DNA of 64,000 bases from Superficieibacter electus (GCF_002915575.1 NZ_PQGD01000004.1:244324-308323), one strand, 5' to 3'. Shown: positions 15,989-26,178, numbered from the stretch's first letter. Numbers and translations: made by a program. Notes: generated by a model not told the origin, from the sequence alone.

Positions 15989-17359
15989 ATGGATTTTAAC
16001 CATATTTCCGGGTCATTACTGCCGCTACTCGGTGGAAAAGAAAATATTGCCAGTGCGGCGCATTGTGCTACTCGCTTACGACTGGTGCTGGTGGACGATG
16101 CGAAGGCGGACACTGCCGCTATCGGTAAAATTGATGGGGTGAAAGGGTGCTTTCACAACGCCGGACAGCTACAAATTATTTTTGGTACTGGCGTCGTTAA
16201 TAAAGTGTATGCCGCGTTTATTGCTCAGGCAGGTATTGGCGAATCTACTAAATCGGAAGCTGCGGATATTGCCGCCCGTAAGCTCAATCCGTTCCAGCGT
16301 ATTGCGCGGCTATTATCCAATATTTTCGTCCCGATTATTCCGGCGATTGTCGCCTCCGGCCTGCTAATGGGGCTGCTCGGCATGGTGAAAACCTACGGTT
16401 GGGTTAATCCTGACAATGCGCTCTACATCATGCTGGATATGTGTAGCTCGGCGGCTTTTATCATCCTGCCCATTCTGATTGGTTTCACTGCAGCGCGCGA
16501 ATTTGGTGGTAATCCATTCCTTGGCGCGACGCTTGGCGGCATCCTGACACATCCCGCATTAACCAATGCATGGGGAGTGGCGGCAGGTTTTCATACCATG
16601 AACTTCTTTGGCATTGAAATCGCGATGATAGGCTACCAGGGCACGGTTTTCCCGGTACTGCTGGCCGTGTGGTTTATGAGTATGCTGGAAAAAAGGCTGC
16701 GTCGGGTAGTCCCTGACGCACTGGATCTGATCCTGACCCCCTTCCTGACGGTTATCATTTCGGGCTTTATCGCACTGTTGATTATCGGCCCGGCGGGGCG
16801 TGCGCTCGGCGACGGTATTTCTTTAGTGTTGAGTACGTTGATTACTCACGCCGGCTGGCTGGCCGGACTGCTGTTTGGCGGTCTTTATTCTGTGATTGTT
16901 ATTACTGGTGTCCACCACAGTTTTCATGCCATCGAAGCGGGGCTTTTAGGCAACCCGGCGATAGGCGTGAATTTTCTGCTGCCAATCTGGGCGATGGCAA
17001 ACGTGGCGCAGGGTGGTGCATGTCTTGCTGTATGGTTTAAAACTAAAGATGCCAAAATTAAAGCGATTACGCTGCCCTCGGCATTCTCATGCCTGCTGGG
17101 GATTACCGAGGCGGCAATATTTGGTATTAATCTGCGTTTTATTAAGCCGTTTATCGCCGCGCTCGTCGGCGGCGCAGCAGGCGGGGCATGGGTCGTTTCC
17201 GTACATGTCTATATGACCGCCGTGGGGTTAACGGCTATACCGGGGATGGCTATCGTGCAGGCCAGCTCACTGTTGAACTATATCATTGGCATGGTGATCG
17301 CTTTTTGTGTCGCTTTCGCGATTTCTTATTTGCTCAAATATAAAACGGACGCTGAATAA
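15989..17359 (+). CDS. scrA: PTS sucrose-specific EIIBC component
   Basis: A 456-residue inner-membrane permease that imports sucrose as sucrose-6-phosphate. The EIIB domain comes first, with the phospho-accepting Cys26 in AAHCATRLRLV. It is followed by an EIIC domain with about ten hydrophobic segments from residue 100 on and the conserved VITGVHHSFHAIEAGLL. There is no EIIA domain, so the glucose EIIA (Crr) must supply phosphate, as in known ScrA systems. No scrY porin gene precedes it, unlike the pUR400 and Klebsiella clusters. The TAA overlaps the scrB ATG by one base (TAATG). Confidence 0.95.
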   Translation: MDFNHISGSLLPLLGGKENIASAAHCATRLRLVLVDDAKADTAAIGKIDGVKGCFHNAGQLQIIFGTGVVNKVYAAFIAQAGIGESTKSEAADIAARKLNPFQRIARLLSNIFVPIIPAIVASGLLMGLLGMVKTYGWVNPDNALYIMLDMCSSAAFIILPILIGFTAAREFGGNPFLGATLGGILTHPALTNAWGVAAGFHTMNFFGIEIAMIGYQGTVFPVLLAVWFMSMLEKRLRRVVPDALDLILTPFLTVIISGFIALLIIGPAGRALGDGISLVLSTLITHAGWLAGLLFGGLYSVIVITGVHHSFHAIEAGLLGNPAIGVNFLLPIWAMANVAQGGACLAVWFKTKDAKIKAITLPSAFSCLLGITEAAIFGINLRFIKPFIAALVGGAAGGAWVVSVHVYMTAVGLTAIPGMAIVQASSLLNYIIGMVIAFCVAFAISYLLKYKTDAE

Positions 17360-18768
17360 TGCCTTCAGATACTCTGCTATCGGCGATTTTACAGGCGGTA
17401 ATGAAAGGTCAACCGAAGGCGCGGGAGGATAGCCACTATCCGCGCTGGCATCTTGCCCCGGTCACGGGGCTGATGAATGATCCTAATGGTTTTATTCATT
17501 TTGCCGGGCGCTACCATCTTTTTTACCAGTGGAACCCGTTTGGCTGCCAGCACAAGCATAAATGCTGGGGCCACTGGAGCTCTGCAGATTTATTGCACTG
17601 GCAGCATGAGCCACTCGCGCTGATGCCGGATGAAGACTACGACCGCGATGGCTGCTACTCCGGCAGTGCGATTGATGATGGCGGCAAACTGACGTTATGT
17701 TATACCGGCAATGTGAAGTTCGCTGACGGTTCCCGTACCGCCTGGCAATGTCTGGCTGTACAAAATGACGCGGGTGGTTTCACTAAATTGGGTCCGGTTG
17801 TTCCACTGCCCCAGGGATACACCGGTCATGTGCGCGACCCGAAAGTCTGGCGGCATGAGGGACGCTGGTATATGGTGCTGGGCGCACAGGATCAGGCCCT
17901 GCGCGGAAAAGTTCTGCTGCTGCAATCAGACGATTTACGGCACTGGACATTAGTTGGTGAAATTGCCGGCAGCGGCCTCGGCGGGCTGGAGGAGGCGGGC
18001 TATATGTGGGAGTGCCCGGATCTCTTTACGCTTGATGAAGCGACTTTTTTACTTTGCTGCCCGCAGGGAGTAAAAGCGCAAGCGACGCGTTTTCTTAACA
18101 CTTACCCGAGTGCGTATCTGAGTGGTGAGTTTCATTACGACCCGGCATCGTTCCAGCACGGCCCACTTCACGAGCTGGATACCGGGTTTGAGTTTTACGC
18201 ACCGCAAACCACACTCACTGCGGATGGCCGACGTCTGTTAGTCGGATGGATGGGCGTACCGGACGGCGAGGAAATGCGCCAGCCGACGATCGCCTTTGGC
18301 TGGCTCCATCAGATGACCTGCGTGCGTGAGCTTTCGGCGCGGCGCGGTAAACTCTATCAGCAACCTGTGAGTGAGCTACAGGCGTTACGTGGCGAAGCGC
18401 ATGAATGGCAGGGCCGTGCTAATGATGCCCCCGCGCTGGCGGCGCAAAATCTCGAACTGATCCTGGAAAGTGAAGAGGAGCTAACGCTCAATATTGCCGA
18501 TACGCTGAGGGTGGAATGGCATGCCACAGGCATTCGCCTGGCCCGCCGCAGCCTTGAAAGCGGCGACTGGCAGTACCGTTACTGGCAGGGCAAGGTGCAA
18601 AAACTGCATCTCCTGTGCGACTCCTCCAGCGTTGAGATTTTTATTAACGACGGAGAGGGCGTAATGAGCAGTCGTTATTTTCCTGAGCACCCGGGCCCGC
18701 TCACCTTTGCCGGACCGTCCCGTCTGCATGCCCGCTACTGGTCGTTACGTTCCTGCATGGTAGAATGA
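17359..18768 (+). CDS. scrB: Sucrose-6-phosphate hydrolase (GH32 invertase)
   Basis: The 469-residue cytoplasmic GH32 enzyme splits sucrose-6-phosphate into glucose-6-phosphate and fructose. Its active site is visible: WHLAPVTGLMNDPNGF with nucleophile Asp41, VRDPKVW (transition-state Asp) and WECPDLF with the acid/base Glu. The C-terminal beta-sandwich carries VEIFINDGEGVMSSRYFP. Translation is coupled to scrA through a TAATG overlap. Length is as expected for ScrB. Confidence 0.95.
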   Translation: MPSDTLLSAILQAVMKGQPKAREDSHYPRWHLAPVTGLMNDPNGFIHFAGRYHLFYQWNPFGCQHKHKCWGHWSSADLLHWQHEPLALMPDEDYDRDGCYSGSAIDDGGKLTLCYTGNVKFADGSRTAWQCLAVQNDAGGFTKLGPVVPLPQGYTGHVRDPKVWRHEGRWYMVLGAQDQALRGKVLLLQSDDLRHWTLVGEIAGSGLGGLEEAGYMWECPDLFTLDEATFLLCCPQGVKAQATRFLNTYPSAYLSGEFHYDPASFQHGPLHELDTGFEFYAPQTTLTADGRRLLVGWMGVPDGEEMRQPTIAFGWLHQMTCVRELSARRGKLYQQPVSELQALRGEAHEWQGRANDAPALAAQNLELILESEEELTLNIADTLRVEWHATGIRLARRSLESGDWQYRYWQGKVQKLHLLCDSSSVEIFINDGEGVMSSRYFPEHPGPLTFAGPSRLHARYWSLRSCMVE

Positions 18769-18791
18769 ATGTTTATCTCATTAACTGATTA

Positions 18792-19814
18792 GTGGCTGTG
18801 AAAAAATCTAAACGCGTGACCATCAGTGATATTGCCGCTCTGGCCGGGGTCTCTAAGGCCACTGCCAGTCTGGTGTTAAACGGACGCGGTAAAGAGCTGC
18901 GTGTGGCGCAGAACACGCGCGAGCGCGTGATGACGATTGCCCGTGAGCAACATTACCAGCCCAGTATTCATGCGCGCCTGTTACGCGAAAATCGTAGCCA
19001 CACACTGGGACTGGTGGTTCCGGAGATGATCAACTATGGTTTTGCCGTTTTCTCGCATGAACTCGAAAATCTGTGCCGTGAAGCGGGGCTACAACTGCTT
19101 ATCGCCTGTACTGACGAAAATGCCGGTCAGGAAACGGTAGTCGTCAACAATCTGGTGGCGCGGCAGGTAGACGGTTTAATTGTCGCTTCCAGCATGTTAA
19201 GTGATACCGACTACGTCAAGCTGAGCGAACAGCTCCCGTTAGTGCTTTTCGATCGCTATATGAATGATACCCGGCTGCCGCTGGTGGTCGCCGACGCGGT
19301 GACGCCGGTGGCCGACCTGGTTGAGCGGCAGGCGCGTGCGCATCCGAATGAAGTCTATTTTCTTGGAGGGCAGCCACGTCTTTCGCCGACTAAAGATCGT
19401 CTTGAAGGCTTTCGACAGGGGCTGGCGCGGGCTGGTGTCGCCTGTCGTCCGGAATGGATCATTCACGGTAATTATCATCCGAGCAGCGGCTATGAAATGT
19501 TTGCTGCACTCTGTGCGCGGCTCGGGCGTCCGCCTGAGGCGCTTTTTACCGCCGCCTGCGGCCTGCTGGAAGGGGTGCTGCGCTATATGTCGCAACATCA
19601 GATGCTGGAGAGCGATATCTGGCTTGCCAGCTTCGACGATCATTACTTATATGATTCGCTGTCGCTGAAAATAGATACCGTCGCACAGGATGTTCCCCGA
19701 CTGGCACAGGATTGCTTTGATATTATCACCCGAATGATAGACGGCGAAGAACTCGCTGAACCTCAGCGTATCCTGCCTGCCTCTTTGCGGCTGCGACGCA
19801 AAAGTACCGATTAA
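18792..19814 (+). CDS. scrR: LacI-family sucrose operon repressor
   Basis: A 340-residue LacI/GalR protein. The N-terminal HTH reads [24 protein letters not shown] and the hinge helix lies near residue 50. The periplasmic-binding-protein-like domain follows ([31 protein letters not shown]). The start is GTG 18792; a second GTG at 18798 is possible. It lies 23 bases after scrB, so it is probably cotranscribed and autoregulated. Fructose or fructose-1-phosphate is the inducer in characterised ScrR proteins. The CG-centred operators before scrK and scrA are its likely targets. Confidence 0.92.
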   Translation: MAVKKSKRVTISDIAALAGVSKATASLVLNGRGKELRVAQNTRERVMTIAREQHYQPSIHARLLRENRSHTLGLVVPEMINYGFAVFSHELENLCREAGLQLLIACTDENAGQETVVVNNLVARQVDGLIVASSMLSDTDYVKLSEQLPLVLFDRYMNDTRLPLVVADAVTPVADLVERQARAHPNEVYFLGGQPRLSPTKDRLEGFRQGLARAGVACRPEWIIHGNYHPSSGYEMFAALCARLGRPPEALFTAACGLLEGVLRYMSQHQMLESDIWLASFDDHYLYDSLSLKIDTVAQDVPRLAQDCFDIITRMIDGEELAEPQRILPASLRLRRKSTD

Positions 19815-19876
19815 GAGGGAGTGGTGCCGCTCCTGCAAAGGTGTATGATTAATGCATCTTTGGAGGGCGACACAAC

Positions 19877-20221
19877 ATGTCCGGCAACCGTATCGACCGT
19901 GAAAAACTGACTATCCGCAGGATGATTGCGCTTTATCAGCGCCGTTGTCCTGACGCGCTGTCTGATGAAGCCCATTATCAGGCGCTCAACGCTTACGCGG
20001 ATAAGCGGCTGGATAAATGTGTTTTTGGCGAGGAGAAACCAGCCTGCAAGCAGTGCCCGGTGCATTGTTACCAGCCCACAAAGCGTGAAGAGATGAAGCA
20101 GATTATGCGTTGGGCAGGCCCGCGCATGCTATGGCGTCATCCGATCCTCACCGTGCGCCACCTCATTGACGACCGTCGTCCGGTGCCGGAACTGCCGGAA
20201 AAGTACCGGCCAAAAAAATAG
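19877..20221 (+). CDS. ygbA: YgbA-family protein (nitrous oxide-stimulated promoter family)
   Basis: The 114-residue protein has the family's cysteine cluster CVFGEEKPACKQCPVHCYQP (about residues 48-67), suggesting a metal or iron-sulfur site. Further on it has MRWAGPRMLWRHPILTVRHLIDDRR, both characteristic of YgbA. In E. coli ygbA also neighbours fhlA, and it belongs to the NsrR (nitric-oxide-sensing) regulon, so a link to nitrosative stress is likely. The biochemical role is not known. GGAGG lies about 10 bases before the ATG. Confidence 0.9.
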   Translation: MSGNRIDREKLTIRRMIALYQRRCPDALSDEAHYQALNAYADKRLDKCVFGEEKPACKQCPVHCYQPTKREEMKQIMRWAGPRMLWRHPILTVRHLIDDRRPVPELPEKYRPKK

Positions 20222-20335
20222 CGTTCCCGGTCACAGCGGCGTCGTCATGCCGGATGGCGGCTTCGTCATATCCGGCCAGCCCCTCCACCCACTGGCCTGG
20301 TAAGCGCAGCGCCATCGGGCAGGCAGTGTGCGATA
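20222..20335. repeat. REP-like element between convergent ygbA and fhlA
   Basis: The gap contains GCCGGATGGCGGCTTCG and, further on, TAAGCGCAGCGCCATCGGGC, the two arms of an enterobacterial REP/BIME unit in opposite orientation. It lies between convergent genes, where REP hairpins often sit and can stabilise or end transcripts. Confidence 0.65.
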
Positions 20336-22411
20336 TTACGCCAGCGCGTCTTTATCTATCCCCAGCCGCTTCATTCTGGAAAGCAGCGTTGTGCGTTTCA
20401 GGCCCAGTCGCTGCGCCGCACCTTTCGGGCCGGCCACCACGCCGTTGGGCTCTTTCAGGACACGCAGGCTCAACTGATACTCATCCTCGCCGTTGAGCGG
20501 CGTCTCGGCAATCGGCTCGGGTTGAGTTTGTGGCTCCACGCACAGTTCCGGCAGCGACAGTTGCAGCACGCTTCCCCGGGTCAGCAGCACTGCGCGTTCA
20601 ATCACGTTTTCCAGTTCACGCACGTTGCCAGGCCATTCCATCTGGGTGAGCAAACGCAACGTCTCGGCGGGAATGCTGTCGATATTACGTCCCATCCGGC
20701 GGGCGATTTTAAAGGTCAGCGCCTTTACCAGCAGCGGAATATCTTCCGGCCGTTCGCGCAACGGCGGCAGGTTGATGGGAAACACGTTGAGGCGATAGTA
20801 AAGATCGTTTCGAAACTCACGATCGGCCACCATTTGCTTGAGATCGCGGTTAGTGGCGGCGATCAACCGGACGTCGGTGCGGATAAGTTTATTGCTGCCC
20901 AGACGCTCAAACTCCTGCTCCTGTAAAACACGCAGTAGCTTCGGCTGAAGTTCCAGCGGCATATCGCCCACTTCATCAAGAAACAGTGAGCTTTTGTCTG
21001 CCAGCTCGAAGCGGCCAATGCGCTGGGCGCTCGCTCCGGTAAATGCCCCGCGCTCGTGGCCAAACAGATCGCTTTCCAGCAGCCCGGCAGGCATGGCCGC
21101 GCAGTTCATTTTCACCATCCGCCGTGCATTACGCCCGCTGAGATTATGGATGGCGCGTGCAATCAACTCCTTACCGGTGCCGGTTTCGCCGAGGATCAGC
21201 ACGGTACTGTCGCTCTGTGCCACCATCTCGACCTGACGCAACACGTTATGCATCGCTTCGCTGCGACCAATGATCTCGCCAAAATCGCTATCGACGTTAT
21301 TGAGCTGTTCGGTTAATGCCAGGTTTTCATCCACCAGCCGCTCTTTAAGGCGGTGGATCTCCTGATAGGCCAGCGCATTATCCACCGCAATCGCGACCCG
21401 TTCAGCGATTTGCCGTAGCAGCTTCAGGTTAGTGGTGGTAAACGCTTTTTCATCGCACTGCGCCAGTTTCAGCACGCCCAGCATAGTATCGCCTGACATT
21501 AGCGGCAGCAGGCACAGCGTCTGGATCTGGTTGTTCCACATTTCAAATAGCAGGCGCTCGTATGGCGCAAGCGAGTCGCGTTCGTGCAGGTTGAGCAGCA
21601 GCATTTCTTTACTTTTGAACACCCGCTCTGAGAGCGTGCCGGCTTCATCCACTTCACTTTGATCGTGAACCGGTTCGTTGGCGTCAAGGTAATGGGTAGA
21701 GTGAATATTCAGCTTACCCTTACGGTTACTACGCAGAACGACGCTAATCGCATCAATGCGGAAATAGTAGTGGATCTCTTTAGCCACTTCGCTGACCAGC
21801 TCGTCCATATCCAGGCGAGATAATACGGCGTTGGTAATGGCCACCAGGATGCGGTAGTTATCCCGCTCCCGGCACAGTAAATCGTAATCCACATTATTGG
21901 TGACCCGATTCTGGATCTGTTCCGCGACGACGCCGACAATTTGCGTCAGCGCGTGTAACCGCGAGTATTCTTTTTCCGTCCACGCGCGATCGTCGTTACG
22001 GATAAACTCGCAGCCACCAAAAATTCGACCCTCTGCCGCCAGCGGCAGAAGGCAATAATGCCCAAAAGGCTGATATAGCGTACCGGCAAGCTGCGGCCAG
22101 GTTTCGCTGAATTCCGGATAGCCGCAATGCAGCGCCTCCGGTCGGGAAAGTAAGCGCCGTATCGGCCCGTGAGCCAGTACGGTTTCGTCTTCATATTCCT
22201 CGGTTTTACCTGACGTCCGTGTCGTATAGTATCTGGCGCGATGATTACCGTCGCGCCACAGTATCAGCGCCGCGCGATCGGCCAGCGCTGACTGGCGAGC
22301 AAGCTGCGCGAGTGTTTCACTCAACGCAGCAAGATCGGGCTGCTGTAAAAGAGTCCGGGTGATATCAAACAGTCCCTGCTGTCCGAGATCGCCCATCGGC
22401 GTATACGACAT
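20336..22411 (-). CDS. fhlA: Formate hydrogenlyase transcriptional activator FhlA
   Basis: 691 residues from the ATG at 22411 (MSYTPMGDLGQQGLFDITRTL, as in E. coli FhlA; an upstream in-frame ATG is less likely). Two N-terminal GAF-type domains bind formate. The sigma-54 AAA+ domain follows with Walker A GETGTGKE, the GAFTGA loop (HERGAFTGASAQR) and Walker B LFLDEVGDM. The C-terminal HTH reads GAAQRLGLKRTTLLSRMKRLG. Unlike NtrC-type proteins it has no receiver domain. It activates the hyp, hyc and hydN sigma-54 promoters found in this window. It lies downstream of hypE in the same direction. Confidence 0.97.
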   Translation of the reverse strand: MSYTPMGDLGQQGLFDITRTLLQQPDLAALSETLAQLARQSALADRAALILWRDGNHRARYYTTRTSGKTEEYEDETVLAHGPIRRLLSRPEALHCGYPEFSETWPQLAGTLYQPFGHYCLLPLAAEGRIFGGCEFIRNDDRAWTEKEYSRLHALTQIVGVVAEQIQNRVTNNVDYDLLCRERDNYRILVAITNAVLSRLDMDELVSEVAKEIHYYFRIDAISVVLRSNRKGKLNIHSTHYLDANEPVHDQSEVDEAGTLSERVFKSKEMLLLNLHERDSLAPYERLLFEMWNNQIQTLCLLPLMSGDTMLGVLKLAQCDEKAFTTTNLKLLRQIAERVAIAVDNALAYQEIHRLKERLVDENLALTEQLNNVDSDFGEIIGRSEAMHNVLRQVEMVAQSDSTVLILGETGTGKELIARAIHNLSGRNARRMVKMNCAAMPAGLLESDLFGHERGAFTGASAQRIGRFELADKSSLFLDEVGDMPLELQPKLLRVLQEQEFERLGSNKLIRTDVRLIAATNRDLKQMVADREFRNDLYYRLNVFPINLPPLRERPEDIPLLVKALTFKIARRMGRNIDSIPAETLRLLTQMEWPGNVRELENVIERAVLLTRGSVLQLSLPELCVEPQTQPEPIAETPLNGEDEYQLSLRVLKEPNGVVAGPKGAAQRLGLKRTTLLSRMKRLGIDKDALA

Positions 22412-22486
22412 TGCTTTTGTCCACAAAGCGCCGCTTAAACGGCGCAAAAGATATAATAAAAATAATGATGAGATTCTGAACCGCGA

Positions 22487-23497
22487 TTAACAAATCCGCG
22501 GCAATGGTTCGGCATGAGGCAAATCCAGCGTGCGTTTGATGCCATACAGGCCAGTCAGGCGGACACCTTTTCGTTCAACAACGTCTCCAATAATAGCAGC
22601 CTCGTGTCCCAGCGGGTGTGACCGAAGTTGCGCAAGCGCCTGTTCGGCGGCATCACGACGGACGGCAATCACCAGTTTACCTTCGTTGGCGAAGTTAAGC
22701 GGTTCCAGACCCAGCAGCTCACAAACGCCACGCACCGCATCGTTAACCGGCAGATGTTGCTCATGAAGTTCAATGCCGCAGCCGCTGGTGTGCGCAAACT
22801 CGTGGGCAACGGCGTTAACGCCGCCGCGCGTGGCGTCACGCAATGCTTTCACGCCAGGTATATTGCGCAGCGTCTGGATAAGCGGTGTCAGTACCGCGCA
22901 GTCGCTGCTCAGCGCGCCGTCCAGCCCCAGTTGCTCGCGCAGGTTGAGAATGGTCGCCCCGTGATCGCCCAATGTGCCGCTGACCAGCAGAACGTCACCC
23001 GGCGTCAGGGATTGCGCACCCCATTGAACATCTGCCGGGATAGCACCAAGGCCCGCCGTATTAATAAACAGTTTGTCCGCCGCGCCGCGCGGCACCACTT
23101 TGGTATCGCCGGTAACAATGGCGATACCCGCTGCGTTGGCCGTCTGTGCCATGCTGGTGACGACCGCTTCCAGCGTGGCCATTTCCAGCCCTTCTTCAAG
23201 AATAAACCCGCAGGAGAGAAAGCGGGGAACTGCGCCGCTCACCGCGACGTCGTTTGCCGTACCGCAAACCGCGAGCTTGCCAATATTGCCGCCGGGGAAA
23301 AAAAGCGGGTCAATAACATAGCTGTCGGTAGAGAAGGCCAGCCGGTCACCGTGAGCGGTAAACTGAGCCAGACTGAGACGTGCCTGGTCTTCCTGTTCGT
23401 TCAGCCACGGATTCGTAAACGCCTGCATAAACAGGTCGTTGATTAACTGCTGCATGGCCTGGCCACCGCTGCCGTGGGCAATCTGGATCGTTTTCAT
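22487..23497 (-). CDS. hypE: Hydrogenase maturation protein HypE (carbamoyl dehydratase)
   Basis: A 336-residue PurM-like ATPase that converts the thiocarbamate received from HypF into thiocyanate, the source of the Fe-CN ligands of [NiFe] hydrogenases. The start IQIAHGSGGQAMQQLI is typical. DSYVIDPLFFPGGNIGKLAVCGTANDVAV and VTGDTKVVPRGAADKLF form the nucleotide site. The C-terminus ends in PRIC, whose last Cys carries the modification. It overlaps hypD by 4 bases. Confidence 0.97.
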   Translation of the reverse strand: MKTIQIAHGSGGQAMQQLINDLFMQAFTNPWLNEQEDQARLSLAQFTAHGDRLAFSTDSYVIDPLFFPGGNIGKLAVCGTANDVAVSGAVPRFLSCGFILEEGLEMATLEAVVTSMAQTANAAGIAIVTGDTKVVPRGAADKLFINTAGLGAIPADVQWGAQSLTPGDVLLVSGTLGDHGATILNLREQLGLDGALSSDCAVLTPLIQTLRNIPGVKALRDATRGGVNAVAHEFAHTSGCGIELHEQHLPVNDAVRGVCELLGLEPLNFANEGKLVIAVRRDAAEQALAQLRSHPLGHEAAIIGDVVERKGVRLTGLYGIKRTLDLPHAEPLPRIC

Positions 23498-24618
23498 ATT
23501 TCTTCACATTCCTGGCTTCGGTATTGATACCAGGCGGCACAGGCTCCTTCAGAAGAAACCATCAGCGCGCCAAAAGCACTTTGGGGGTTACAGGTATTGC
23601 CAAACAGCGGGCAGTGGTGCGGTTTACAGCGGCCTGTCAGCACGTCACCGCAGCGTGCGCGCGGATCATCGCTAGTTTTTTGTGCTGCCGGGCGAAAGTG
23701 GGCCTCGGCATCAAAACGTTGATACGGCGCAGTCAACTGAACGCCGGAATCGGCAATCAGCCCCAGTCCGCGCCACTCGCTTTCGCCTTTGACCGTAAAC
23801 ACCTCTGCAATCGCCTGCTGCGCAAGCGGATTTCCCGCATCGGGCACCACCCGCCGGTACTGATTTTCTACCTGGCTACAGGCCGCTATTTTCTGCTCAA
23901 CCAGCATATTAACGCCTTGCAGTAGATCAAGCGGTTCGAAACCAGCCACCACCAGCGGGCGCTGATAGGTTTCGGTGATAAAACCATAAGCCCCGGTGCC
24001 AATCACCATGCTGACATGGCCGGGAGCCAGAAACGCGTCGATGCCGTTATCGGGCTGTTCAAGCAGGCTGCGCAGAGTGGGGATTAGCGTAATATGCTGG
24101 CAGAAAAAGAAAAAGTTATCGACACTACGTGCCAGCGCTTGCTGGAGCGTAATGGCTGTGGCAGGCATGGTGGTTTCAAAACCTAAGCCGAAAAACACCA
24201 CCTTGCGCGTCGGATTTTCCTGCGCCAGTCGCAGCGCGTCCATCGGCGAATAAACAATACGTACGTCTGCGCCGCGTGCTTTAGCCTGCATCAGCGAGCC
24301 GTTTTTACCCGGCACGCGCAGGGCGTCACCGAAGGTGCAAAAGATCACCTCCGGGTGGCTGGCGATTTCAATACAGCTATCGATGCGGCCCATCGGCAGG
24401 ACACACACCGGGCAGCCGGGGCCGTGGATAAACTCAATATTGTCAGGAAGCAACTGGTCGAGGCCAAACTTAAAAATTGCGTGCGTATGGCCACCGCAGA
24501 CTTCCATAATGCGCAGCGGACGCGCGGCGGTGTAATCCAGGTGCGCCGCCCGGACGCGCAGATGGGCAATAAGCTGCATTACCTGTTCTGGCGCGCGGTA
24601 TTCATCAACGAAACGCAT
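23494..24618 (-). CDS. hypD: Hydrogenase maturation protein HypD
   Basis: The 374-residue iron-sulfur scaffold on which, with HypC, the Fe(CN)2CO unit is built. Conserved motifs are MEVCGGHTHAIFKFG (Cys41 region), HGPGCPVCVLPMGRID (redox Cys pair) and GFETTMPATA. The C-terminal [4Fe-4S] ligands are in RARCGDVLTGRCKPHHCPLFGNTC. The ATG and the hypC stop overlap by one base, so the genes are translationally coupled. Confidence 0.97.
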   Translation of the reverse strand: MRFVDEYRAPEQVMQLIAHLRVRAAHLDYTAARPLRIMEVCGGHTHAIFKFGLDQLLPDNIEFIHGPGCPVCVLPMGRIDSCIEIASHPEVIFCTFGDALRVPGKNGSLMQAKARGADVRIVYSPMDALRLAQENPTRKVVFFGLGFETTMPATAITLQQALARSVDNFFFFCQHITLIPTLRSLLEQPDNGIDAFLAPGHVSMVIGTGAYGFITETYQRPLVVAGFEPLDLLQGVNMLVEQKIAACSQVENQYRRVVPDAGNPLAQQAIAEVFTVKGESEWRGLGLIADSGVQLTAPYQRFDAEAHFRPAAQKTSDDPRARCGDVLTGRCKPHHCPLFGNTCNPQSAFGALMVSSEGACAAWYQYRSQECEEI

Positions 24619-24890
24619 TATCTCTCCTCGCCGTACAGCAGCGCGCCGACGTCCGGTTCGACCTCAAACATGTTTTGCAGCGCCTCAAGCGTGTCACGTG
24701 CTTCCGCTTCGTCGATCACGCTCATTGCAAATCCAACGTGCACCAGTACCCACTGACCCACGCGGGACTGACCGTCTTCATCGCAATGGCCCACCAGGGT
24801 CAGATCCACCTCGCGCTGGACGCCGCAGACGTCAACTTTTGCCAGGTTGCCGTCAATGCTGCGAATGTGTCCCGGAACGCCTATGCACAT
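24618..24890 (-). CDS. hypC: Hydrogenase maturation chaperone HypC
   Basis: A 90-residue OB-fold chaperone beginning [13 protein letters not shown]. The N-terminal Cys2, exposed after Met removal, binds the iron unit and the HycE precursor. [18 protein letters not shown] is the other family motif. It works with HypD and then escorts pre-HycE. It overlaps hypB by 10 bases. Confidence 0.96.
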   Translation of the reverse strand: MCIGVPGHIRSIDGNLAKVDVCGVQREVDLTLVGHCDEDGQSRVGQWVLVHVGFAMSVIDEAEARDTLEALQNMFEVEPDVGALLYGEER

Positions 24891-25753
24891 CGCTGCGTCT
24901 CCAGCCAGTTAAGCCAGGTCTCCATGCCTTCACCGCTGGTGGCAGAGAGCAATATGATTTCAATGGCAGGATTGACTTCGCGCGCGGCAGCCATGCATTT
25001 TTCGACGTCAAAATTCAGGTACGGCAGCAGATCCACCTTGTTGAGCAGCATGACCGAGGCAGCGGCAAACATATGCGGATATTTTAGCGGCTTGTCTTCA
25101 CCTTCGGTGACTGACAGCACGGCCACTTTACAGCGCTCGCCAAGGTCAAAGCTGGCCGGGCACACCAGATTACCGACGTTTTCAATAAACAGAATGCCGC
25201 CTTTTTCCAGCGGCAGGCGCGGGGCGGCGTCGGCAATCATCTGCGCGTCGAGATGGCAGCCTTTGCCGGTATTGACCTGAATGGCGGGGGTGCCGGTGGC
25301 GCGGATACGGGCCGCATCGTTAACCGTTTGCTGATCGCCTTCGATTACCGCACAGGAGACGCGATCTTTGAGGCGCAGCAGGGTTTCGCTCAGTAACGTC
25401 GTTTTGCCGGAACCGGGGCTGGAGACCAGATTCAGTACCAGTTGCTGAAGCCCGGCAAAGCGGGCGCGATTGCGCGCGGCGAGCTGGTTGTTTTTATCCA
25501 GCACATTAATTTCTACCTCCAGCATCCGCCGCTGGCTCATGCCCGGCGCATGGGTTCCGGCTTCGCCGTGACCGTAGTGTAGATCGCCTGCGGTCGATTC
25601 CTGCGGCTGGAACGCAGGCACTTTCAGGCCAGTGATGGTTAAGCCGGGACGTGACGCAGGCGCGAAAGGCGCGCTGCGAAACGCGGAATGCGGGTTATGT
25701 TCATCACCCTCTATATAAAGGTTGCCTTCCGCACAACCGCATGTCGTACACAT
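24881..25753 (-). CDS. hypB: Hydrogenase nickel-insertion GTPase HypB
   Basis: A 290-residue G3E GTPase that loads nickel into the HycE precursor with HypA. The N-terminal high-affinity nickel motif [11 protein letters not shown] is intact (CXXCGC). The GTPase domain shows Walker [25 protein letters not shown], the metal-site region [11 protein letters not shown] and the guanine motif [10 protein letters not shown]. The short histidine-containing linker (HSAFRSAP, then [11 protein letters not shown]) is not expanded as in rhizobial HypB. The 3-base gap to hypA implies coupling. Confidence 0.97.
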   Translation of the reverse strand: MCTTCGCAEGNLYIEGDEHNPHSAFRSAPFAPASRPGLTITGLKVPAFQPQESTAGDLHYGHGEAGTHAPGMSQRRMLEVEINVLDKNNQLAARNRARFAGLQQLVLNLVSSPGSGKTTLLSETLLRLKDRVSCAVIEGDQQTVNDAARIRATGTPAIQVNTGKGCHLDAQMIADAAPRLPLEKGGILFIENVGNLVCPASFDLGERCKVAVLSVTEGEDKPLKYPHMFAAASVMLLNKVDLLPYLNFDVEKCMAAAREVNPAIEIILLSATSGEGMETWLNWLETQRCA

Positions 25754-25756
25754 AAT

Positions 25757-26107
25757 TTACTCCTGATCGATTTCAAGGCGCTGGATCTGTAATCCATCGT
25801 CGGCCACGATGCGCAGCGTATCGCTCCCACACTGTGGACAGCGGCGAACATGCTGTGACACCAGATGCACATACTGTTGACAGTGCTCACACCAGCATTC
25901 CGCCTGTTGTTCTTCAACGTGCAGTTTACAGCCTTCTGCCAGGGTGCCGCGGCAGACCAGATCAAAACAAAAGGTCAACGCGGCAGGTTCTACGCAGGAA
26001 AATGCGCCTACTTTAAGCCACACGCCGGTGACGCGTTTTGCGCCGCATGCGACGGCCTGCTGTTCAATAATTTCCAGCGCCCGCTGGCAGAGGGTGATTT
26101 CGTGCAT
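25757..26107 (-). CDS. hypA: Hydrogenase nickel-incorporation protein HypA
   Basis: A 116-residue nickel metallochaperone beginning MHEITLCQRALEIIE at the ATG at 26107, with GGAGG before it. A longer in-frame start at 26212 would run through the sigma-54 promoter and is rejected. His2 is the nickel ligand. The zinc site uses two CXXC pairs, CWCEHCQQYV and CPQCGSD. First gene of hypABCDE, under a strong sigma-54 promoter; FhlA may also be expressed from within this operon. Confidence 0.96.
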   Translation of the reverse strand: MHEITLCQRALEIIEQQAVACGAKRVTGVWLKVGAFSCVEPAALTFCFDLVCRGTLAEGCKLHVEEQQAECWCEHCQQYVHLVSQHVRRCPQCGSDTLRIVADDGLQIQRLEIDQE

Positions 26108-26135
26108 AGCGCCTCCGGTAAAAGATGTCCCCCTG

Positions 26136-26152
26136 ATGCAATAACAGTGCCA
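26136..26152 (-). promoter_or_regulatory. Sigma-54 promoter of the hyp operon
   Basis: On the minus strand the site reads TGGCACTGTTATTGCAT, a perfect -24/-12 element (GG and GC separated by 10 bases), 29 bases from the hypA start. Formate-dependent control by FhlA is expected from the boxes immediately upstream. Confidence 0.9.
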
Positions 26153-26178
26153 GTTAGTGCCCCTCCTGCGGGACAGTC